From positions 1-64,000 of the forward strand of contig DXIW01000028.1 of the NCBI GenBank assembly GCA_019112625.1: a stretch of 64,000 nt of DNA, in the 5' to 3' direction. This DNA is from Candidatus Acutalibacter stercorigallinarum. Lineage in GTDB: Bacteria; Bacillota; Clostridia; Oscillospirales; Acutalibacteraceae. Position 1 is the stretch's first letter; the number at the start of each line of letters is the position of its first letter. A program made the translations under genes and the position numbers. The notes under the pieces are model-generated. The model was not told the DNA's origin. It saw nothing but the letters and a program-made list of their open reading frames with translations, and did no database searches. Shown one piece after another: positions 8,514-18,963 of the stretch.

Positions 8514-9452
8514 TCACTCCCTTCCTTCGGAATAGTTGATGCCATTTTCTACCGTTCCCTGCTGGTTGTCCCACAGATAGACGGCTTCCTCCGCGCTGTC
8601 CATCTCGTCTTCGGGAAGCAACAGGAACCGGATGTCGTGGACCATGCGCTCTAAAATATGCTGCGATACCATGGCGTCCCGCACCCTCCGCCTGACAACA
8701 GAGGGCAGGTCTTCCGGATCTTCCGCCGCAACCTCAAAAGCAATGGGTATTGTGATCTCCGCTTTATAGAGATCGGCAATATCGTAGACAAATGATCGCT
8801 CGTGGCCTACATGGACAAACCCCAGTCCCGGGGAACAACCCAGGGATACAATGACCGCATAGGCCAACCCGTAAAGGCAAGCATGGCCGGCAGAAAGGGC
8901 TTGGTTTACTTTGTCACTGGCAGAAAAATCCTCCGGCTGATACTCCCGCCCGTTCCAAGGGACACCGGTCTTTTGAGAAGCTGCCCGGTAGGCTTTTCGC
9001 ACCCGGCTTCCTTCCCTGCCTCGCAACTGCTGCATGGTCAATCCGGCAACATCCTCATCTGGGAAACGCAGCTGGTACATCTTTCTCACTACGCTCAAAT
9101 GCTTGCGCGTGTTGCTCACCAATTCCGCCTGGCGCTGGAGCAGTCCTGCCCTGGTGGTAAGAGGGCGGCCATGGGCGTAGTACCGCACCCCATGCTCCCC
9201 CACCCATACAACGCCAACGCCTGTGTCACCCATGAGCTCCATGGCCCGGTGGGTCACCCGCGTGCCAGGCCCCAGAAGCAAAACGGTGATGGCCGCGGCA
9301 GGAACGTGCACGATCCCTTTTTCGTCTGTCACAGTGATCGCCCCATCCTGCCTGCCCAAGGTGCAGTGCTCCAAATAGAGAAAGGTCATCCGGTCCTTAA
9401 TTTGGGGCAGCGCTTGCAGCTCTGGACGAAGGATGCCAGGGATTTCAGCCAT
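8514..9452 (-). CDS. cas1: CRISPR-associated endonuclease Cas1 (type I-E)
   Basis: GFVHVGHERSFVYDIADLYKAEITIPIAF; context. Confidence 0.95.
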   Translation of the reverse strand: MAEIPGILRPELQALPQIKDRMTFLYLEHCTLGRQDGAITVTDEKGIVHVPAAAITVLLLGPGTRVTHRAMELMGDTGVGVVWVGEHGVRYYAHGRPLTTRAGLLQRQAELVSNTRKHLSVVRKMYQLRFPDEDVAGLTMQQLRGREGSRVRKAYRAASQKTGVPWNGREYQPEDFSASDKVNQALSAGHACLYGLAYAVIVSLGCSPGLGFVHVGHERSFVYDIADLYKAEITIPIAFEVAAEDPEDLPSVVRRRVRDAMVSQHILERMVHDIRFLLLPEDEMDSAEEAVYLWDNQQGTVENGINYSEGRE

Positions 9453-10083
9453 GGTTGGCGCCCTCCCTTGTCACTGTTAAAAGGCCCTGCCCATAGGCTT
9501 TTCCGCGGCCGATCCCCTCTGTCAGAACCTGGCGGAAGAGGACGGGGTCTGTCACTTTTAAGACGCCTTCATACACGACAGAGAGCAGTGTGACAGGCTT
9601 TCCCTGCTGCCCTTTTCGGAACCGCAGCCACCGGGACCCTGTCACTTGCAGGCTTTTCAGGCAGAATCCATGCTTTTCTGCGCGCGCCCGAAGCCAATCT
9701 TCTTGAAATTCCGGCGTGACATGGGCCTGCACCTTGCCGCGCTCTAAAGTGCCGGAAGAGGAAGCGCTGCTGACGGTGGGATTGGCTGTCAACCGGAAGC
9801 GCCAAACGCTGTCTGGCAGGATCCGTTCCAACAGGGGATCGTAAGATTTGGTCTCCCCCGGCTCTCCCGTCCCGAATTGCTCCTCGATGCCGGACAAATC
9901 TGGCGCATCCTCGCTGAGGATCATCAAATAGAGTTTTCCCCCCAGCGGGTCCAGACGCCACAGCCGGCGGCGGCGCTCTCCGGGGAACGCCTGTTCCACC
10001 GCTCCGTGAAACCGCTGGGGATTTGCCAAAGCGATCATAGTGGCTCTCTTGTGAAGGTCCAAGGAAACTCTTGATAAATACAC
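9445..10083 (-). CDS. cas6e: Cas6e/CasE crRNA endonuclease
   Basis: MYLSRVSLDL..FHGAVEQAFPGERRRRLWRLD; position between cas5 and cas1. Confidence 0.93.
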   Translation of the reverse strand: MYLSRVSLDLHKRATMIALANPQRFHGAVEQAFPGERRRRLWRLDPLGGKLYLMILSEDAPDLSGIEEQFGTGEPGETKSYDPLLERILPDSVWRFRLTANPTVSSASSSGTLERGKVQAHVTPEFQEDWLRARAEKHGFCLKSLQVTGSRWLRFRKGQQGKPVTLLSVVYEGVLKVTDPVLFRQVLTEGIGRGKAYGQGLLTVTREGANHG

Positions 10084-10092
10084 AGGATCACC

Positions 10093-10782
10093 TCACAGTT
10101 CCGCAAAAGCGTCATGTTCTGTGGAGAGCAGCCCCGCCGCCTTGTCCTCCCGGACCAGCCGGTACCCAAATTGCCGGTGGGTTTGGCTGAAAGACAGGGG
10201 AAGGTCCCGCTGAGGCACTGCGCCCGGCTCGCCAGGGGCGGCATCCAACACCATTCTTCCCACGGCAGGGCCTGGCTGCCGCCATGCCGGTATTAACAGC
10301 GGCTCTTCCGCCAGGGCGGTTTTCAGGTCTTTCTGCCGGATCCCCAGGCACAAGGGCATGGTGGGAGGGCAGGAACGGCGTCCCAAAAACAGCGGGAACG
10401 CGGGGTGACGGAGCGCCTGGGCGAGCTCCTGCAAAAACGCGTCATCCTGGTTTTCCAAGCCTGCCAGAAAAATCGCGTCCGTCAAGTAGTGCCGGTAGGT
10501 GATGTAAGGGGTGATTTTTTCTGCCTTGCGTGTTTTTTTCTCTTTTCGGGCCACATGGTAGTCCACCAGGAAATCCCCTTCCTGATCTACCCGCACCCCA
10601 AAGCGAAGCTGGTTTAACGGGATCAGCTTTTCCGGCTCCTCCCGCCCGATCCCCAGGGCAGCCGCCAAAAGCCCCACCACACCGCTTTTGGTGGGCTCGC
10701 GGTTGGTTTTTCTGGTTTCAAATTTGGAATCCATGCCCCAAGACTGCAGCGGCGCGGCCAGACGCAACAACAAAGTAGCCAT
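10093..10782 (-). CDS. cas5e: Cas5e/CasD
   Basis: LLLRLAAPLQSWGMDSKFETRKTNREPTKSGVVGLLAAALG. Confidence 0.94.
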   Translation of the reverse strand: MATLLLRLAAPLQSWGMDSKFETRKTNREPTKSGVVGLLAAALGIGREEPEKLIPLNQLRFGVRVDQEGDFLVDYHVARKEKKTRKAEKITPYITYRHYLTDAIFLAGLENQDDAFLQELAQALRHPAFPLFLGRRSCPPTMPLCLGIRQKDLKTALAEEPLLIPAWRQPGPAVGRMVLDAAPGEPGAVPQRDLPLSFSQTHRQFGYRLVREDKAAGLLSTEHDAFAEL

Positions 10783-11855
10783 CAGGACACCTCGAATTCA
10801 TCCAGCTCCTGGGACACCGCCCGGGAAAGCCCGGCCAGCATGGCCTGCAAAGGCAGAGGGGAAGCCAGGCTCTCCAGCCCTTTTCCCACGGTAAAAGCGC
10901 CGGAAGGCTCCCCGGTAAAATCGGAGTAGACCTGCTCCGCGTAGGAGACGAGCCGCTGTTTGGAGGGCTCTGCGTACCCATGGGCCGTAGAGGGGACTGC
11001 TTGCTCAAACGCCCCGCACAGGTTGACAGGCTGGTCGCTGCGCAGCGTTACGTAAACGGCGTCCGGCAGGGTGCGGTTGGCAAAGGTGTTCTGCTTTCCG
11101 GTGGGCATAGAACGGATGAAAGCCTCTGTGAATACCTCTACCGCTTTGACGGCGTCTTCTTTTCCCAGATAACCTGCCAGCTCCAGCACATTCACTGTGG
11201 CATAGCGGTACAGGGTGGAGGAATTGTATTCCACAGTGCCCAGGTGCCCGGCGCCGGCGCTGTCCTCCGGGGCGCAGTCGTCCACGGCGGTGAAATAGTC
11301 GTATTCAGTTTGCACCCGGTGGGTGGAGATGCTGTGGGCAACCTGGGCCGAGGCGTCATAGTTCAGCGAGGGGTCGCTGGCCACCATGCGGCCAAACAGC
11401 GCCATGTCAATGGAAGGGGCCTTGTCCAGCGCATCGTGGTAGGCTGTTTTGTCGGAAGAACCTTCCACAATCAGATTTGCCAGTGCTTTGGCCTGGAAAT
11501 GGCTGAGAAAGAAAAGGGCGTCCAAGTCATTTCCATTCTTTTTTGAAAGGGATAGACCCGCATACTCCATAGCCTTTTTTGCCAGCTTTTCCCCGTCTTG
11601 CTCCGGTGCGATCTGCTTGATTTCCTCTGCGAGTATATGCAGGACCTTTTTCGTGCGCTCTCCCATCTGCTCCGTGCCTAACAACTCCTCGCGGAACATA
11701 ATTCGCATGGCGTGTTTCCAGGCCTGGGAAGAAACCCGGGCCCTCCGGACCCCACCGTACACAGCGGTTTTCGGGCTGCCTGTGTCATCCCGGTTCACAC
11801 AGCTGGGGGGCACCGTCTGCAATACATGGAGATCGACATAGAGACGTTTATTCAT
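10782..11855 (-). CDS. cas7e: Cas7e/CasC
   Basis: VDLHVLQTVPPSCVNRDDTGSPKTAVYGGVRRARVSSQAWKHAMR. Confidence 0.95.
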   Translation of the reverse strand: MNKRLYVDLHVLQTVPPSCVNRDDTGSPKTAVYGGVRRARVSSQAWKHAMRIMFREELLGTEQMGERTKKVLHILAEEIKQIAPEQDGEKLAKKAMEYAGLSLSKKNGNDLDALFFLSHFQAKALANLIVEGSSDKTAYHDALDKAPSIDMALFGRMVASDPSLNYDASAQVAHSISTHRVQTEYDYFTAVDDCAPEDSAGAGHLGTVEYNSSTLYRYATVNVLELAGYLGKEDAVKAVEVFTEAFIRSMPTGKQNTFANRTLPDAVYVTLRSDQPVNLCGAFEQAVPSTAHGYAEPSKQRLVSYAEQVYSDFTGEPSGAFTVGKGLESLASPLPLQAMLAGLSRAVSQELDEFEVS

Positions 11856-12444
11856 GGGAATCCTCCTTTTCTTGTCCGTCTTGGGTTTCCTGGGGCTGAT
11901 AGAAGTAGTCCTGTCCCCACCGCAGTTTTACCCGGGGGGCGCTGTCTGGAAATTGCAATTCAAATAGGTCGAAGGCCAGTTGGGGATAATCCAGGGGCAG
12001 GCTTTCACTCCTTAACAGTTGGATCAATCCCCGAAGGTGCTGGGAAACCTCCTCTATGCTGTTGGATGTAACCAGCGCGCTGAAGCGCTTAAAGGCGCCG
12101 CTCTCCTGGGGATCTTCTTTCTGCCTGTTTGACAGCCGGCGCACCGCTTGCCCAATTCCCACACCTTGCGCGCACATGGGTTTCTCCTGGCTTTGCTGAT
12201 GCAGCGCGAAGAGGGTCAGGGCCAGATAGACGGCCCACTCGGCCGCTGTGGCGCTGCCGCTTTGGGTGAAAAACTCCGGCGGCATCTCTTGGAGAAAGCT
12301 CCCCCACAGTTCGGGCAGTTCTCCTGGCGCCCGGCCTACGCCCCGGCGGAGATTGGCCAAGGCCGCCCGGCGGGGATGTTCTGGCAAGGCTTGTATCTGC
12401 CGGATGCGGCGTTCTGCCAACCCGGCGACTTGCTTCGCGGTCAT
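11848..12444 (-). CDS. casB: Cse2/CasB
   Basis: Size, position, RRGVGRAPGELPELWGSF. Confidence 0.88.
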   Translation of the reverse strand: MTAKQVAGLAERRIRQIQALPEHPRRAALANLRRGVGRAPGELPELWGSFLQEMPPEFFTQSGSATAAEWAVYLALTLFALHQQSQEKPMCAQGVGIGQAVRRLSNRQKEDPQESGAFKRFSALVTSNSIEEVSQHLRGLIQLLRSESLPLDYPQLAFDLFELQFPDSAPRVKLRWGQDYFYQPQETQDGQEKEDSHE

Positions 12445-14042
12445 GATGGAATCCCTCCTTTTTCACCGTAGATCCTGTTCAGCTCCCACAAGAAGTGATT
12501 GAAAGCTTTTGGCGCCGCATGGTACACTTTGAGCTCCTTGTTTCCCTTTTTGGATTTTACACATCGGCCCACCAAGGCGCTGGGACCGGCCTCCTCCACA
12601 AGGGCCTGGCCCACCTGGCGGGCGATACGCTTGGCCTGGCTGCGCCAAGCGAGCACGGCCTCGTCGATGTCTTCCTCTGGGTCCAGGGCGGCAAGCCAGC
12701 GGCGGAACGGCTGGTCGATGGCGAAATAGAAACGCGCCCTGGCTGTTTCCGGAGCTGCTTGCCCCCCGGCGGACTTGGCGACCTCTTCGGCAAGGCCGCC
12801 CACTGCTCTGGCGATTTCTTCACAAAAACGGACCTCTTGACTGATTTTAGAAGGGACCCCCACGTGTGAGGAATCCAACACAAAACGGTGAAAGGATAAA
12901 GAATCCGAAAAAGCGTCGTTGACGAAAAAGTCCTTGTCACCGTAGACAGCGCCAACAGATGTAAACTGCACGATGGATTTCCTGTCCATGTAGTCTCTCA
13001 GTGCAACAATCCACTGGACAACACCAGGCGTGTGAGCGCTGGCTGCTGGGGCGAAAGCAGATGGAAATTCCCTCCACATCTGTTTTGCAGAATCATGCCG
13101 CAGGGGGAGATATGTCGTGGGGGCGTTTCTCTTCTCTGGGGCTTTGCGCCACAGGGTCATTTGCTCACAAAAAGCGTTTTCCCGTTCAAAAAAGTCTCCC
13201 CCAATAAGCCGGTAACCCGTGACTCTACTTTCCTCTCGATGGAGAAAAATTCTGCGGGATTGCAAGGTTAACAAGGTCGCTTGGTTGTCCGGGAGGGGAA
13301 TCTCGGTCCGTTCCCCACTGCGGGGCTGATCCAGCTCCCAATACGGGCGAGGAGGCGCCCACAGCTCTTGTCCATCTTTTAGCAAAACCAAGTTTAACAG
13401 AAGCGTCTCAGCCAAGGTGTTACCGCGGGCTAAAAACAACCCAATTCTGCCCAACCAGCCCGCTCCAACAGAGGGGAGCCCTTTGCCTTTTGGTTTCGAA
13501 GAGGTGTCATCAAAACTATTGAGATAGAGCAGCCACCTTGCGGCTTGGCTATACGTAAGAGAGTCTTTTTCAGTTCCGCTATAGGATTGAAACAGCCGGT
13601 ATTTGTTTTCGCTTTCAGAAATTTCCCCGTTCAGCTTCTTGGCTCCATACTCGGTTCCAATCTGGGCCTCTAGCACCTGATAAAAAGGCCTCTCTGGGTG
13701 AAACAGCCAGAACCGGTCCCGCCAGGCCGCCAAGTACTCCAAGATGGGTTTTTCTGACAGCTGTTTTTTCTGCCACAGCTGGCCCCAACGGTCTATAGCC
13801 TCTTCCTCGTCTTCCAAGGGGGAGGGATTTCCCTCCGGGTCTACCCGATAGAAAACGGTTTGCAGCACAGCCAAAAGCAAGCGCAGAACCGCCACGTCCT
13901 GGGTGGGCAGCTCCCCTGCCAAACCGGCATACTCGTGGGCGTGAAGCAACGCATCCGTGATAGACACTTCTTTTAGCGTGCACTCTGGCGCGCGCACCCG
14001 AATCCACGGTTCCTCCAGCAAATTAAATTCCATCTCTTTCAC
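12441..14042 (-). CDS. casA: Cse1/CasA (Cas8e)
   Basis: MEFNLLEEPWIRVRAPECTLKEVSITDALLHAHEYAGLAGELPTQDVAVLRLLLAVLQTVF. Confidence 0.94.
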   Translation of the reverse strand: MKEMEFNLLEEPWIRVRAPECTLKEVSITDALLHAHEYAGLAGELPTQDVAVLRLLLAVLQTVFYRVDPEGNPSPLEDEEEAIDRWGQLWQKKQLSEKPILEYLAAWRDRFWLFHPERPFYQVLEAQIGTEYGAKKLNGEISESENKYRLFQSYSGTEKDSLTYSQAARWLLYLNSFDDTSSKPKGKGLPSVGAGWLGRIGLFLARGNTLAETLLLNLVLLKDGQELWAPPRPYWELDQPRSGERTEIPLPDNQATLLTLQSRRIFLHREESRVTGYRLIGGDFFERENAFCEQMTLWRKAPEKRNAPTTYLPLRHDSAKQMWREFPSAFAPAASAHTPGVVQWIVALRDYMDRKSIVQFTSVGAVYGDKDFFVNDAFSDSLSFHRFVLDSSHVGVPSKISQEVRFCEEIARAVGGLAEEVAKSAGGQAAPETARARFYFAIDQPFRRWLAALDPEEDIDEAVLAWRSQAKRIARQVGQALVEEAGPSALVGRCVKSKKGNKELKVYHAAPKAFNHFLWELNRIYGEKGGIPS

Positions 14043-16752
14043 AGGCTTCCTCCTTTCCGTAGGTCAAACCGCGCTCTCTGTCGTAGACAATTCTTGTTCC
14101 AGCCAAGTGGGTGGAGAATTCCTCGTCCAAGAGCAAGACCAGTTCCCCCTCGAGCATGGGCGCCTGCTGCCACTGACCCAAGAAACAGCGGTTTTGGTCT
14201 TCCAGTTCCCCAATGACGGCGTCTATGGCCCAGTGGCGGCTGAAATAACCAGGCAGCCGCAGACGCTGCCGGGCAATAGCTCGGCTTTCCTCCTGGGAGG
14301 GCGGCCTGTCCGTTGGAACAGCAGCCCCGCCCTCCTGCCATGGGAGGAATCCCACGCTGCCATCCCGACATTTCATCATGACCAGCACCTCGATGGAGGG
14401 GTCTCCGTCCCGGACAGCGGCGCGGGCCTGGGATTCGGAGCGGGCCCTCTCATCCCGCATCCAATCATCCAGCACCGCGGGCCCGGCCAAAACTGTGCGT
14501 TTTTTGGGCGGCAAGATGAGGAATTGGCCGGCGTTCTCCCGCTTGGATTTCTCTTTCAGCTGATATAGCTGCAGCGCACGCTCACTCTCCTCTGTTTCAG
14601 AGAGCACATCCTGCTCTTCCCAGCCGTAGGTGTCCTGTACCAAAGAGGGAATGTCCTCCGGAAGATGGACGGCAGAGGGGAGCAGCATCTGGGTGCGCCA
14701 CAGCAGCCATTCCCCGTACACGGCTTTGCTGCCCTCATCAAAGCCGTCCTCCGCCGTCAAGACGACACACCTCGCCTGCCGCAGCCGGGGAGGGCGGTAG
14801 GGATCGTGGCCGGGGTGGCGGTGTTCCCGCCCGATCCTCTGGAGAAGCAGGTCCATAGGACAGAGCTCCACCACCAAAAAGTCAAAGTCAATGTCCAGCG
14901 ACTGCTCCAACACCTGGGTCCCCACCACAATCAGCCTGTCCCGCTGTTCTGGAGTAGATCTTTTTCCCAGGCGTTCCAACAAGATCCGCTCCTTCTCCGC
15001 GCGATCCGGCATGAGAAATTGGGCGTGGAACAGAACCACCTGATACTCCGGCATCTTTTCTTGAAGCTGGTTCGCAATCGCCTGGGCCTTTTTTACCGTG
15101 TTGACAATGATACCCGCGCAGCCGCCCTCTGCCAGAGCTTCCTCCAATAGTTGGGGAAGGGCGGCCTCCCGGGCGGTTTGTAAGGCGACCTGGCGCTGCC
15201 CGGCAGACAGCGCCACCACACGCTGCTGCACAGTGGTTCCCGACGTCCAGGTGAGCAGGGGATACCCCCGGTTGGAGAAAAGTTTGCGGTCCACCGTTTT
15301 CGCTCCCAGATAGGCCGCCACCAGTTCTGCCCGGCGTTGGGCGGGCAGCGTGGCGGAAAGCAAGAGGACCGGCACATGATAGCAGCCCAGCCAGGACAGG
15401 GCCCTGTCAAGATAGGTGCTCATGTAGGAATCGCAGGCGTGAATTTCATCGACGACCACCACTTTGCCGGCCACTCCCAAGTGGCGGAGCATCAGGTGCT
15501 TCTGCTTCAAAGCAGCCATCAATAACTGATCCACCGTGCCAATGACGAAATCCGCCAGCAGCGCCTGTTTGTTCCCCTGAAACCAGGGGTGTACAGAGAC
15601 CCCTTCTTCGGGGCCCTCTTTCTCAACAAACGATCTTCCCGGAAAAAACTCCCGGTAGTCCTCGTTCAGTTCCGCCATGCCGTGGGCCAGCCGGATGGAA
15701 TGGGCGGTGTCTTCCGACTGGGTCTGCGCCCAGGCGGTCAGCCTTCCAAAGATACCGTTGGCGGTGGCCTGGGTGGGCAATCCGAAGAAAAGGCCGCCTG
15801 CCCCCCACTTTGCGGCAAAGGTTTCCGCCGCGGCCAAGGCGGCCTCTGTTTTGCCCACGCCCATTTGGGCTTCTAATATCAGGAGGCCGGGCGCCTCCAT
15901 GGAGGCTGCCACATCCAGTACGGCCTGCTGCACCTCGTTGGGAGGAAAGCCAAACCGGTCTTCAAAGGAGCCCGAATCCATGGGAAGGTAAGACAGCGGC
16001 TGCCAGGGTTCCGGCAGATGGATCCGCTCCCACCCGTCCGCGATCCGCTTCGGATACAGGGATGCACTGCCCAGATCTTCTGCAGAGAGCAAAGGGAAAA
16101 AGCTGGTGTTGGAGGCGATCCAGTCCGCCATAATGAGAAGCCCTGTCAGCAAAAGCTCCTGGGGAATGGTCAAAACGGGCAGGTCCTCTACCGACGCGAA
16201 GCCCGCGTCCCGCAGATGCTGCTCCAGCATCTGTTTCCAGAGGGAAAACCAAAGGTCTTTTTCCCCCTTCCCATAGTAGTTGTTATGATAGGACTCTATA
16301 TTTTCCTCAATATACTCGTTTTGCCCGTTCTCCTGGGGCTTTCCGTGGTGGGCTCCTGCGATGGAGGCGACGCCCTTTGGGCAGCCCAGCTGCAACAAAA
16401 TGGCCTCGCTCGCTTTGGCGTGAGGCGTTGCCCGGGGAAAGACAAAACGCTCCGGGAAAACACACTGCCTGGCTAACCTCTCCCGGACCTCCGGCAGGCG
16501 TTGCGTGATGTTGCTTTGAAATAGGACAGTTGCTTTTCCTATATCGTGGACAGCCCCCAAAAAGTACGCTAATTTCGAAAGGAGAGCCTCTTCCAACCCC
16601 AAAGCTGCCCTGGCTCCGTTAGAAAGCCAGTGGATGGCTAACCGCCGCATAACTTCGGCGGTGTCGCGGCTGTGTATCCATAGGGGAAGCCAGAGGCCTG
16701 CATTTTGCGGATCTGTTTTTGCGGCCAAAAAGGAAAGCAGATGAGAATCCAT
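14023..16752 (-). CDS. cas3: Cas3 HD nuclease-helicase
   Basis: AVHDIGKAT (HD), AQMGVGKTEAAL (Walker A), VVVDEIHACD (DExH); start chosen at MDSHLLSFLAAK, preceded by ggagggggg. Confidence 0.94.
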   Translation of the reverse strand: MDSHLLSFLAAKTDPQNAGLWLPLWIHSRDTAEVMRRLAIHWLSNGARAALGLEEALLSKLAYFLGAVHDIGKATVLFQSNITQRLPEVRERLARQCVFPERFVFPRATPHAKASEAILLQLGCPKGVASIAGAHHGKPQENGQNEYIEENIESYHNNYYGKGEKDLWFSLWKQMLEQHLRDAGFASVEDLPVLTIPQELLLTGLLIMADWIASNTSFFPLLSAEDLGSASLYPKRIADGWERIHLPEPWQPLSYLPMDSGSFEDRFGFPPNEVQQAVLDVAASMEAPGLLILEAQMGVGKTEAALAAAETFAAKWGAGGLFFGLPTQATANGIFGRLTAWAQTQSEDTAHSIRLAHGMAELNEDYREFFPGRSFVEKEGPEEGVSVHPWFQGNKQALLADFVIGTVDQLLMAALKQKHLMLRHLGVAGKVVVVDEIHACDSYMSTYLDRALSWLGCYHVPVLLLSATLPAQRRAELVAAYLGAKTVDRKLFSNRGYPLLTWTSGTTVQQRVVALSAGQRQVALQTAREAALPQLLEEALAEGGCAGIIVNTVKKAQAIANQLQEKMPEYQVVLFHAQFLMPDRAEKERILLERLGKRSTPEQRDRLIVVGTQVLEQSLDIDFDFLVVELCPMDLLLQRIGREHRHPGHDPYRPPRLRQARCVVLTAEDGFDEGSKAVYGEWLLWRTQMLLPSAVHLPEDIPSLVQDTYGWEEQDVLSETEESERALQLYQLKEKSKRENAGQFLILPPKKRTVLAGPAVLDDWMRDERARSESQARAAVRDGDPSIEVLVMMKCRDGSVGFLPWQEGGAAVPTDRPPSQEESRAIARQRLRLPGYFSRHWAIDAVIGELEDQNRCFLGQWQQAPMLEGELVLLLDEEFSTHLAGTRIVYDRERGLTYGKEEACERDGI

Positions 16753-16809
16753 GTGTTCCCCCCTCCTTTCGATTGTGACATTTCCAACTTGCGAAAGATA
16801 CTTGGCTAT

Positions 16810-16837
16810 ATTATACATTATAAAACGTATTTTGCAA
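16810..16837 (-). promoter_or_regulatory. SigmaA-type promoter for the cas operon
   Basis: Minus strand TTGCAA-16 nt-TATAAT upstream of cas3. Confidence 0.65.
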
Positions 16838-17059
16838 GTGAAAATTGGATTTTTCGATTAGATCAGCCAGATGCTTTTCCCTTGCGTTACCATCGCGGAA
16901 AACCCCCGCTATGGACGAGAGGCGCTGTCTTGCCACCCGGGATTTCCTCGATGCCGAGGGGAGCCCTGTCCAGATAGTATCACCGGGGACACTTCTGGGA
17001 ATGCTGGATTGATTTCGCCCTTTCCTTTGTTCCGGCGTTGTGTGCTGCCTGCGCTTCCG

Positions 17060-17305
17060 TCTCTCTTTCACCCGGTGGATTTTCTCTTTCTGCCCACCCT
17101 CTGGCTACTGTTTGACACCTGTTTCCCCAAAACCGGAAAAACTGTGGGAGCCCAGGCGTACCAGGGACTCTCGAGGTTTTTGCAAATGGGTGCTGATTTT
17201 GCGTGATGTATCCGAAACCCGAACGAAACCTGGGTTCCTTCCTTTATGGCCTGATAACGACCACTCTGTAAGGTTTTGGTCCCCTGCGGGCACCGTTCAG
17301 CGCCG
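17060..17305 (+). repeat. Dispersed repeat copy 2
   Basis: Colinear similarity to 5430-5670. Confidence 0.8.
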
Positions 17306-17523
17306 GTCTCCGTTGCCACGACTGTCGGTCCTGGACGCGGCCCGTTGGGACGCAGGACCCGAGCTGGCAGTATTTTTTTTGCGGCAATCCAGGCTGAATA
17401 GAGCAGGCGGGTTTGCGCTCGCAGGTTCCGTTGGCAGCGGGCGGGGCGGGAGCGCAAGGCGCGGAGGGAAAGCAAAAAATCCCCCAGCTTTTGCCAGGGG
17501 ACTTTTCCGTTCTTTTCCGTGCC

Positions 17524-18321
17524 TTATACGTCCAGCATCGAGATGATATGCCGGGGGCAGGCGTCCACGCACAGGCCGCAGCCGACGCACTTCTCCGGGT
17601 CTACCACGGCGCAGTTGTCCTTCAGGGAGATGGCGCCCTTGGGGCAGGTCTTTACGCACTTGCCGCAGCCGATGCACCCGATCTTGCACACCTTCATGGT
17701 GTCCCGGCCCTTGTCGCAGTTGGAGCACCGGACCACCGCCTGCTTCTTCAGGGGCACGAAGGAGATGAGCTTCTTCGGGCAGGCCTGCACGCATTTGGAG
17801 CAACCCTTGCACTTGTGGGGGTCGATCTGGGCCACGCCGTTGCACACGGTGACGGCCCCGTACTCGCAGGCCCGGACACAGTCGCCCATGCCCATGCAGC
17901 CAAAGCGGCAGCTGGCGATGCCTCCGGCCAGGAACGTAGAGGCCGAGCAGCTCTGGATGCCGTCGTACACCATTTTGTCGGTGGTGTTGTCGTAGCTGCC
18001 CAGGCAGTGGACCAGGGCGGTCTTGTAGGCGACCTCCACGTCGCCGCCGCCCAGGATCTCGGCGCACTTTTTGGCCACCTCGGCCCCGCCGGGGGAGCAC
18101 AGGCCGGGCTTTGCCTCGCCCTTGGCCATGGCCGCCGCGTACCCCGGGCAGCCGGAGAAGCCGCAGGCGCCGCAGTTGGCCCCGGGCAGCACCTCCTCCA
18201 GGGCCTCGGCGGTCTCGTCCTTGGGCACGGCCATCACCACAGAGGCCACCGCCAGGATGACCCCGGCCAGCAGGCCGATGATCCCCACGATGAGGATGGG
18301 AGTTAAAATTTCCATATCCAT
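17524..18321 (-). CDS. rnfB: Rnf electron transport complex subunit B
   Basis: GANCGACGFSGCPGYA plus ferredoxin-type CxxCxxCxxxC clusters; operon context. Confidence 0.95.
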   Translation of the reverse strand: MDMEILTPILIVGIIGLLAGVILAVASVVMAVPKDETAEALEEVLPGANCGACGFSGCPGYAAAMAKGEAKPGLCSPGGAEVAKKCAEILGGGDVEVAYKTALVHCLGSYDNTTDKMVYDGIQSCSASTFLAGGIASCRFGCMGMGDCVRACEYGAVTVCNGVAQIDPHKCKGCSKCVQACPKKLISFVPLKKQAVVRCSNCDKGRDTMKVCKIGCIGCGKCVKTCPKGAISLKDNCAVVDPEKCVGCGLCVDACPRHIISMLDV

Positions 18322-18343
18322 GCTTCCTTTCTTCCCGCCGGGA

Positions 18344-18961
18344 TCACATCAGCCGGTCCACCACGCCGTTGAAGCCCAAAAACGACACGGCCACCAGGGA
18401 CGCCGCCACCAGGGTGATGGGCAGCCCCTGGAACACCTGGGGGATGTCGCAGTCCTCCAGCCGCTCCCGCACGCCGGCGAACAGCAGCATGGCCACCAGG
18501 AACCCCACGCCGGAGCCAAAGGCGTTCACCAGGGACTGGAGATAACCGAAGGTGGGGTCCGCCGCGCCCTTTTCCAGCACCAGCATGGTCACGCCCAGCA
18601 CGGCGCAGTTGGTGGTGATGAGGGGCAGGTAGATGCCCAGGGCGTTGTACAGCGGGGGCATATATTTCCGCAGGGCAGTCTCCAGCAGCTGCACCAGGGC
18701 GGCGATGACCAGGATGAACACGATGGTCTGGAGATACCCCAGGTCGTTGGGCACCAGCAGGTAGGTGTACAGGGGCCAGGTCACCGCGGTGGAGATGACC
18801 ATCACCACGGTGACGGCGCAGCTCATGCCGAAGGCGGTGTCCAGCTTCTTCGAGACCCCCAGGAAGGGGCAGATGCCCAAAAACTTGTTGAGCACGTAGT
18901 TTTCCGTGAGGATGGCCGCCAGGAAGATGGCCACCAGGGATTTGATGGTTTGCGCGTCCAT
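18344..18961 (-). CDS. rnfA: Rnf complex subunit A
   Basis: LTENYVLNKFLGICPFLGVSKKLDTAFGM. Confidence 0.95.
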   Translation of the reverse strand: MDAQTIKSLVAIFLAAILTENYVLNKFLGICPFLGVSKKLDTAFGMSCAVTVVMVISTAVTWPLYTYLLVPNDLGYLQTIVFILVIAALVQLLETALRKYMPPLYNALGIYLPLITTNCAVLGVTMLVLEKGAADPTFGYLQSLVNAFGSGVGFLVAMLLFAGVRERLEDCDIPQVFQGLPITLVAASLVAVSFLGFNGVVDRLM

Positions 18962-18963
18962 GT

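Noticed and set aside
16753-16818. N-terminal extension of Cas3 from the ORF track (MYNIAKYLSQVGNVTIERRGEH)
   Set aside because: Overlaps the promoter region; the ATG at 16752 has a strong RBS and matches expected Cas3 start
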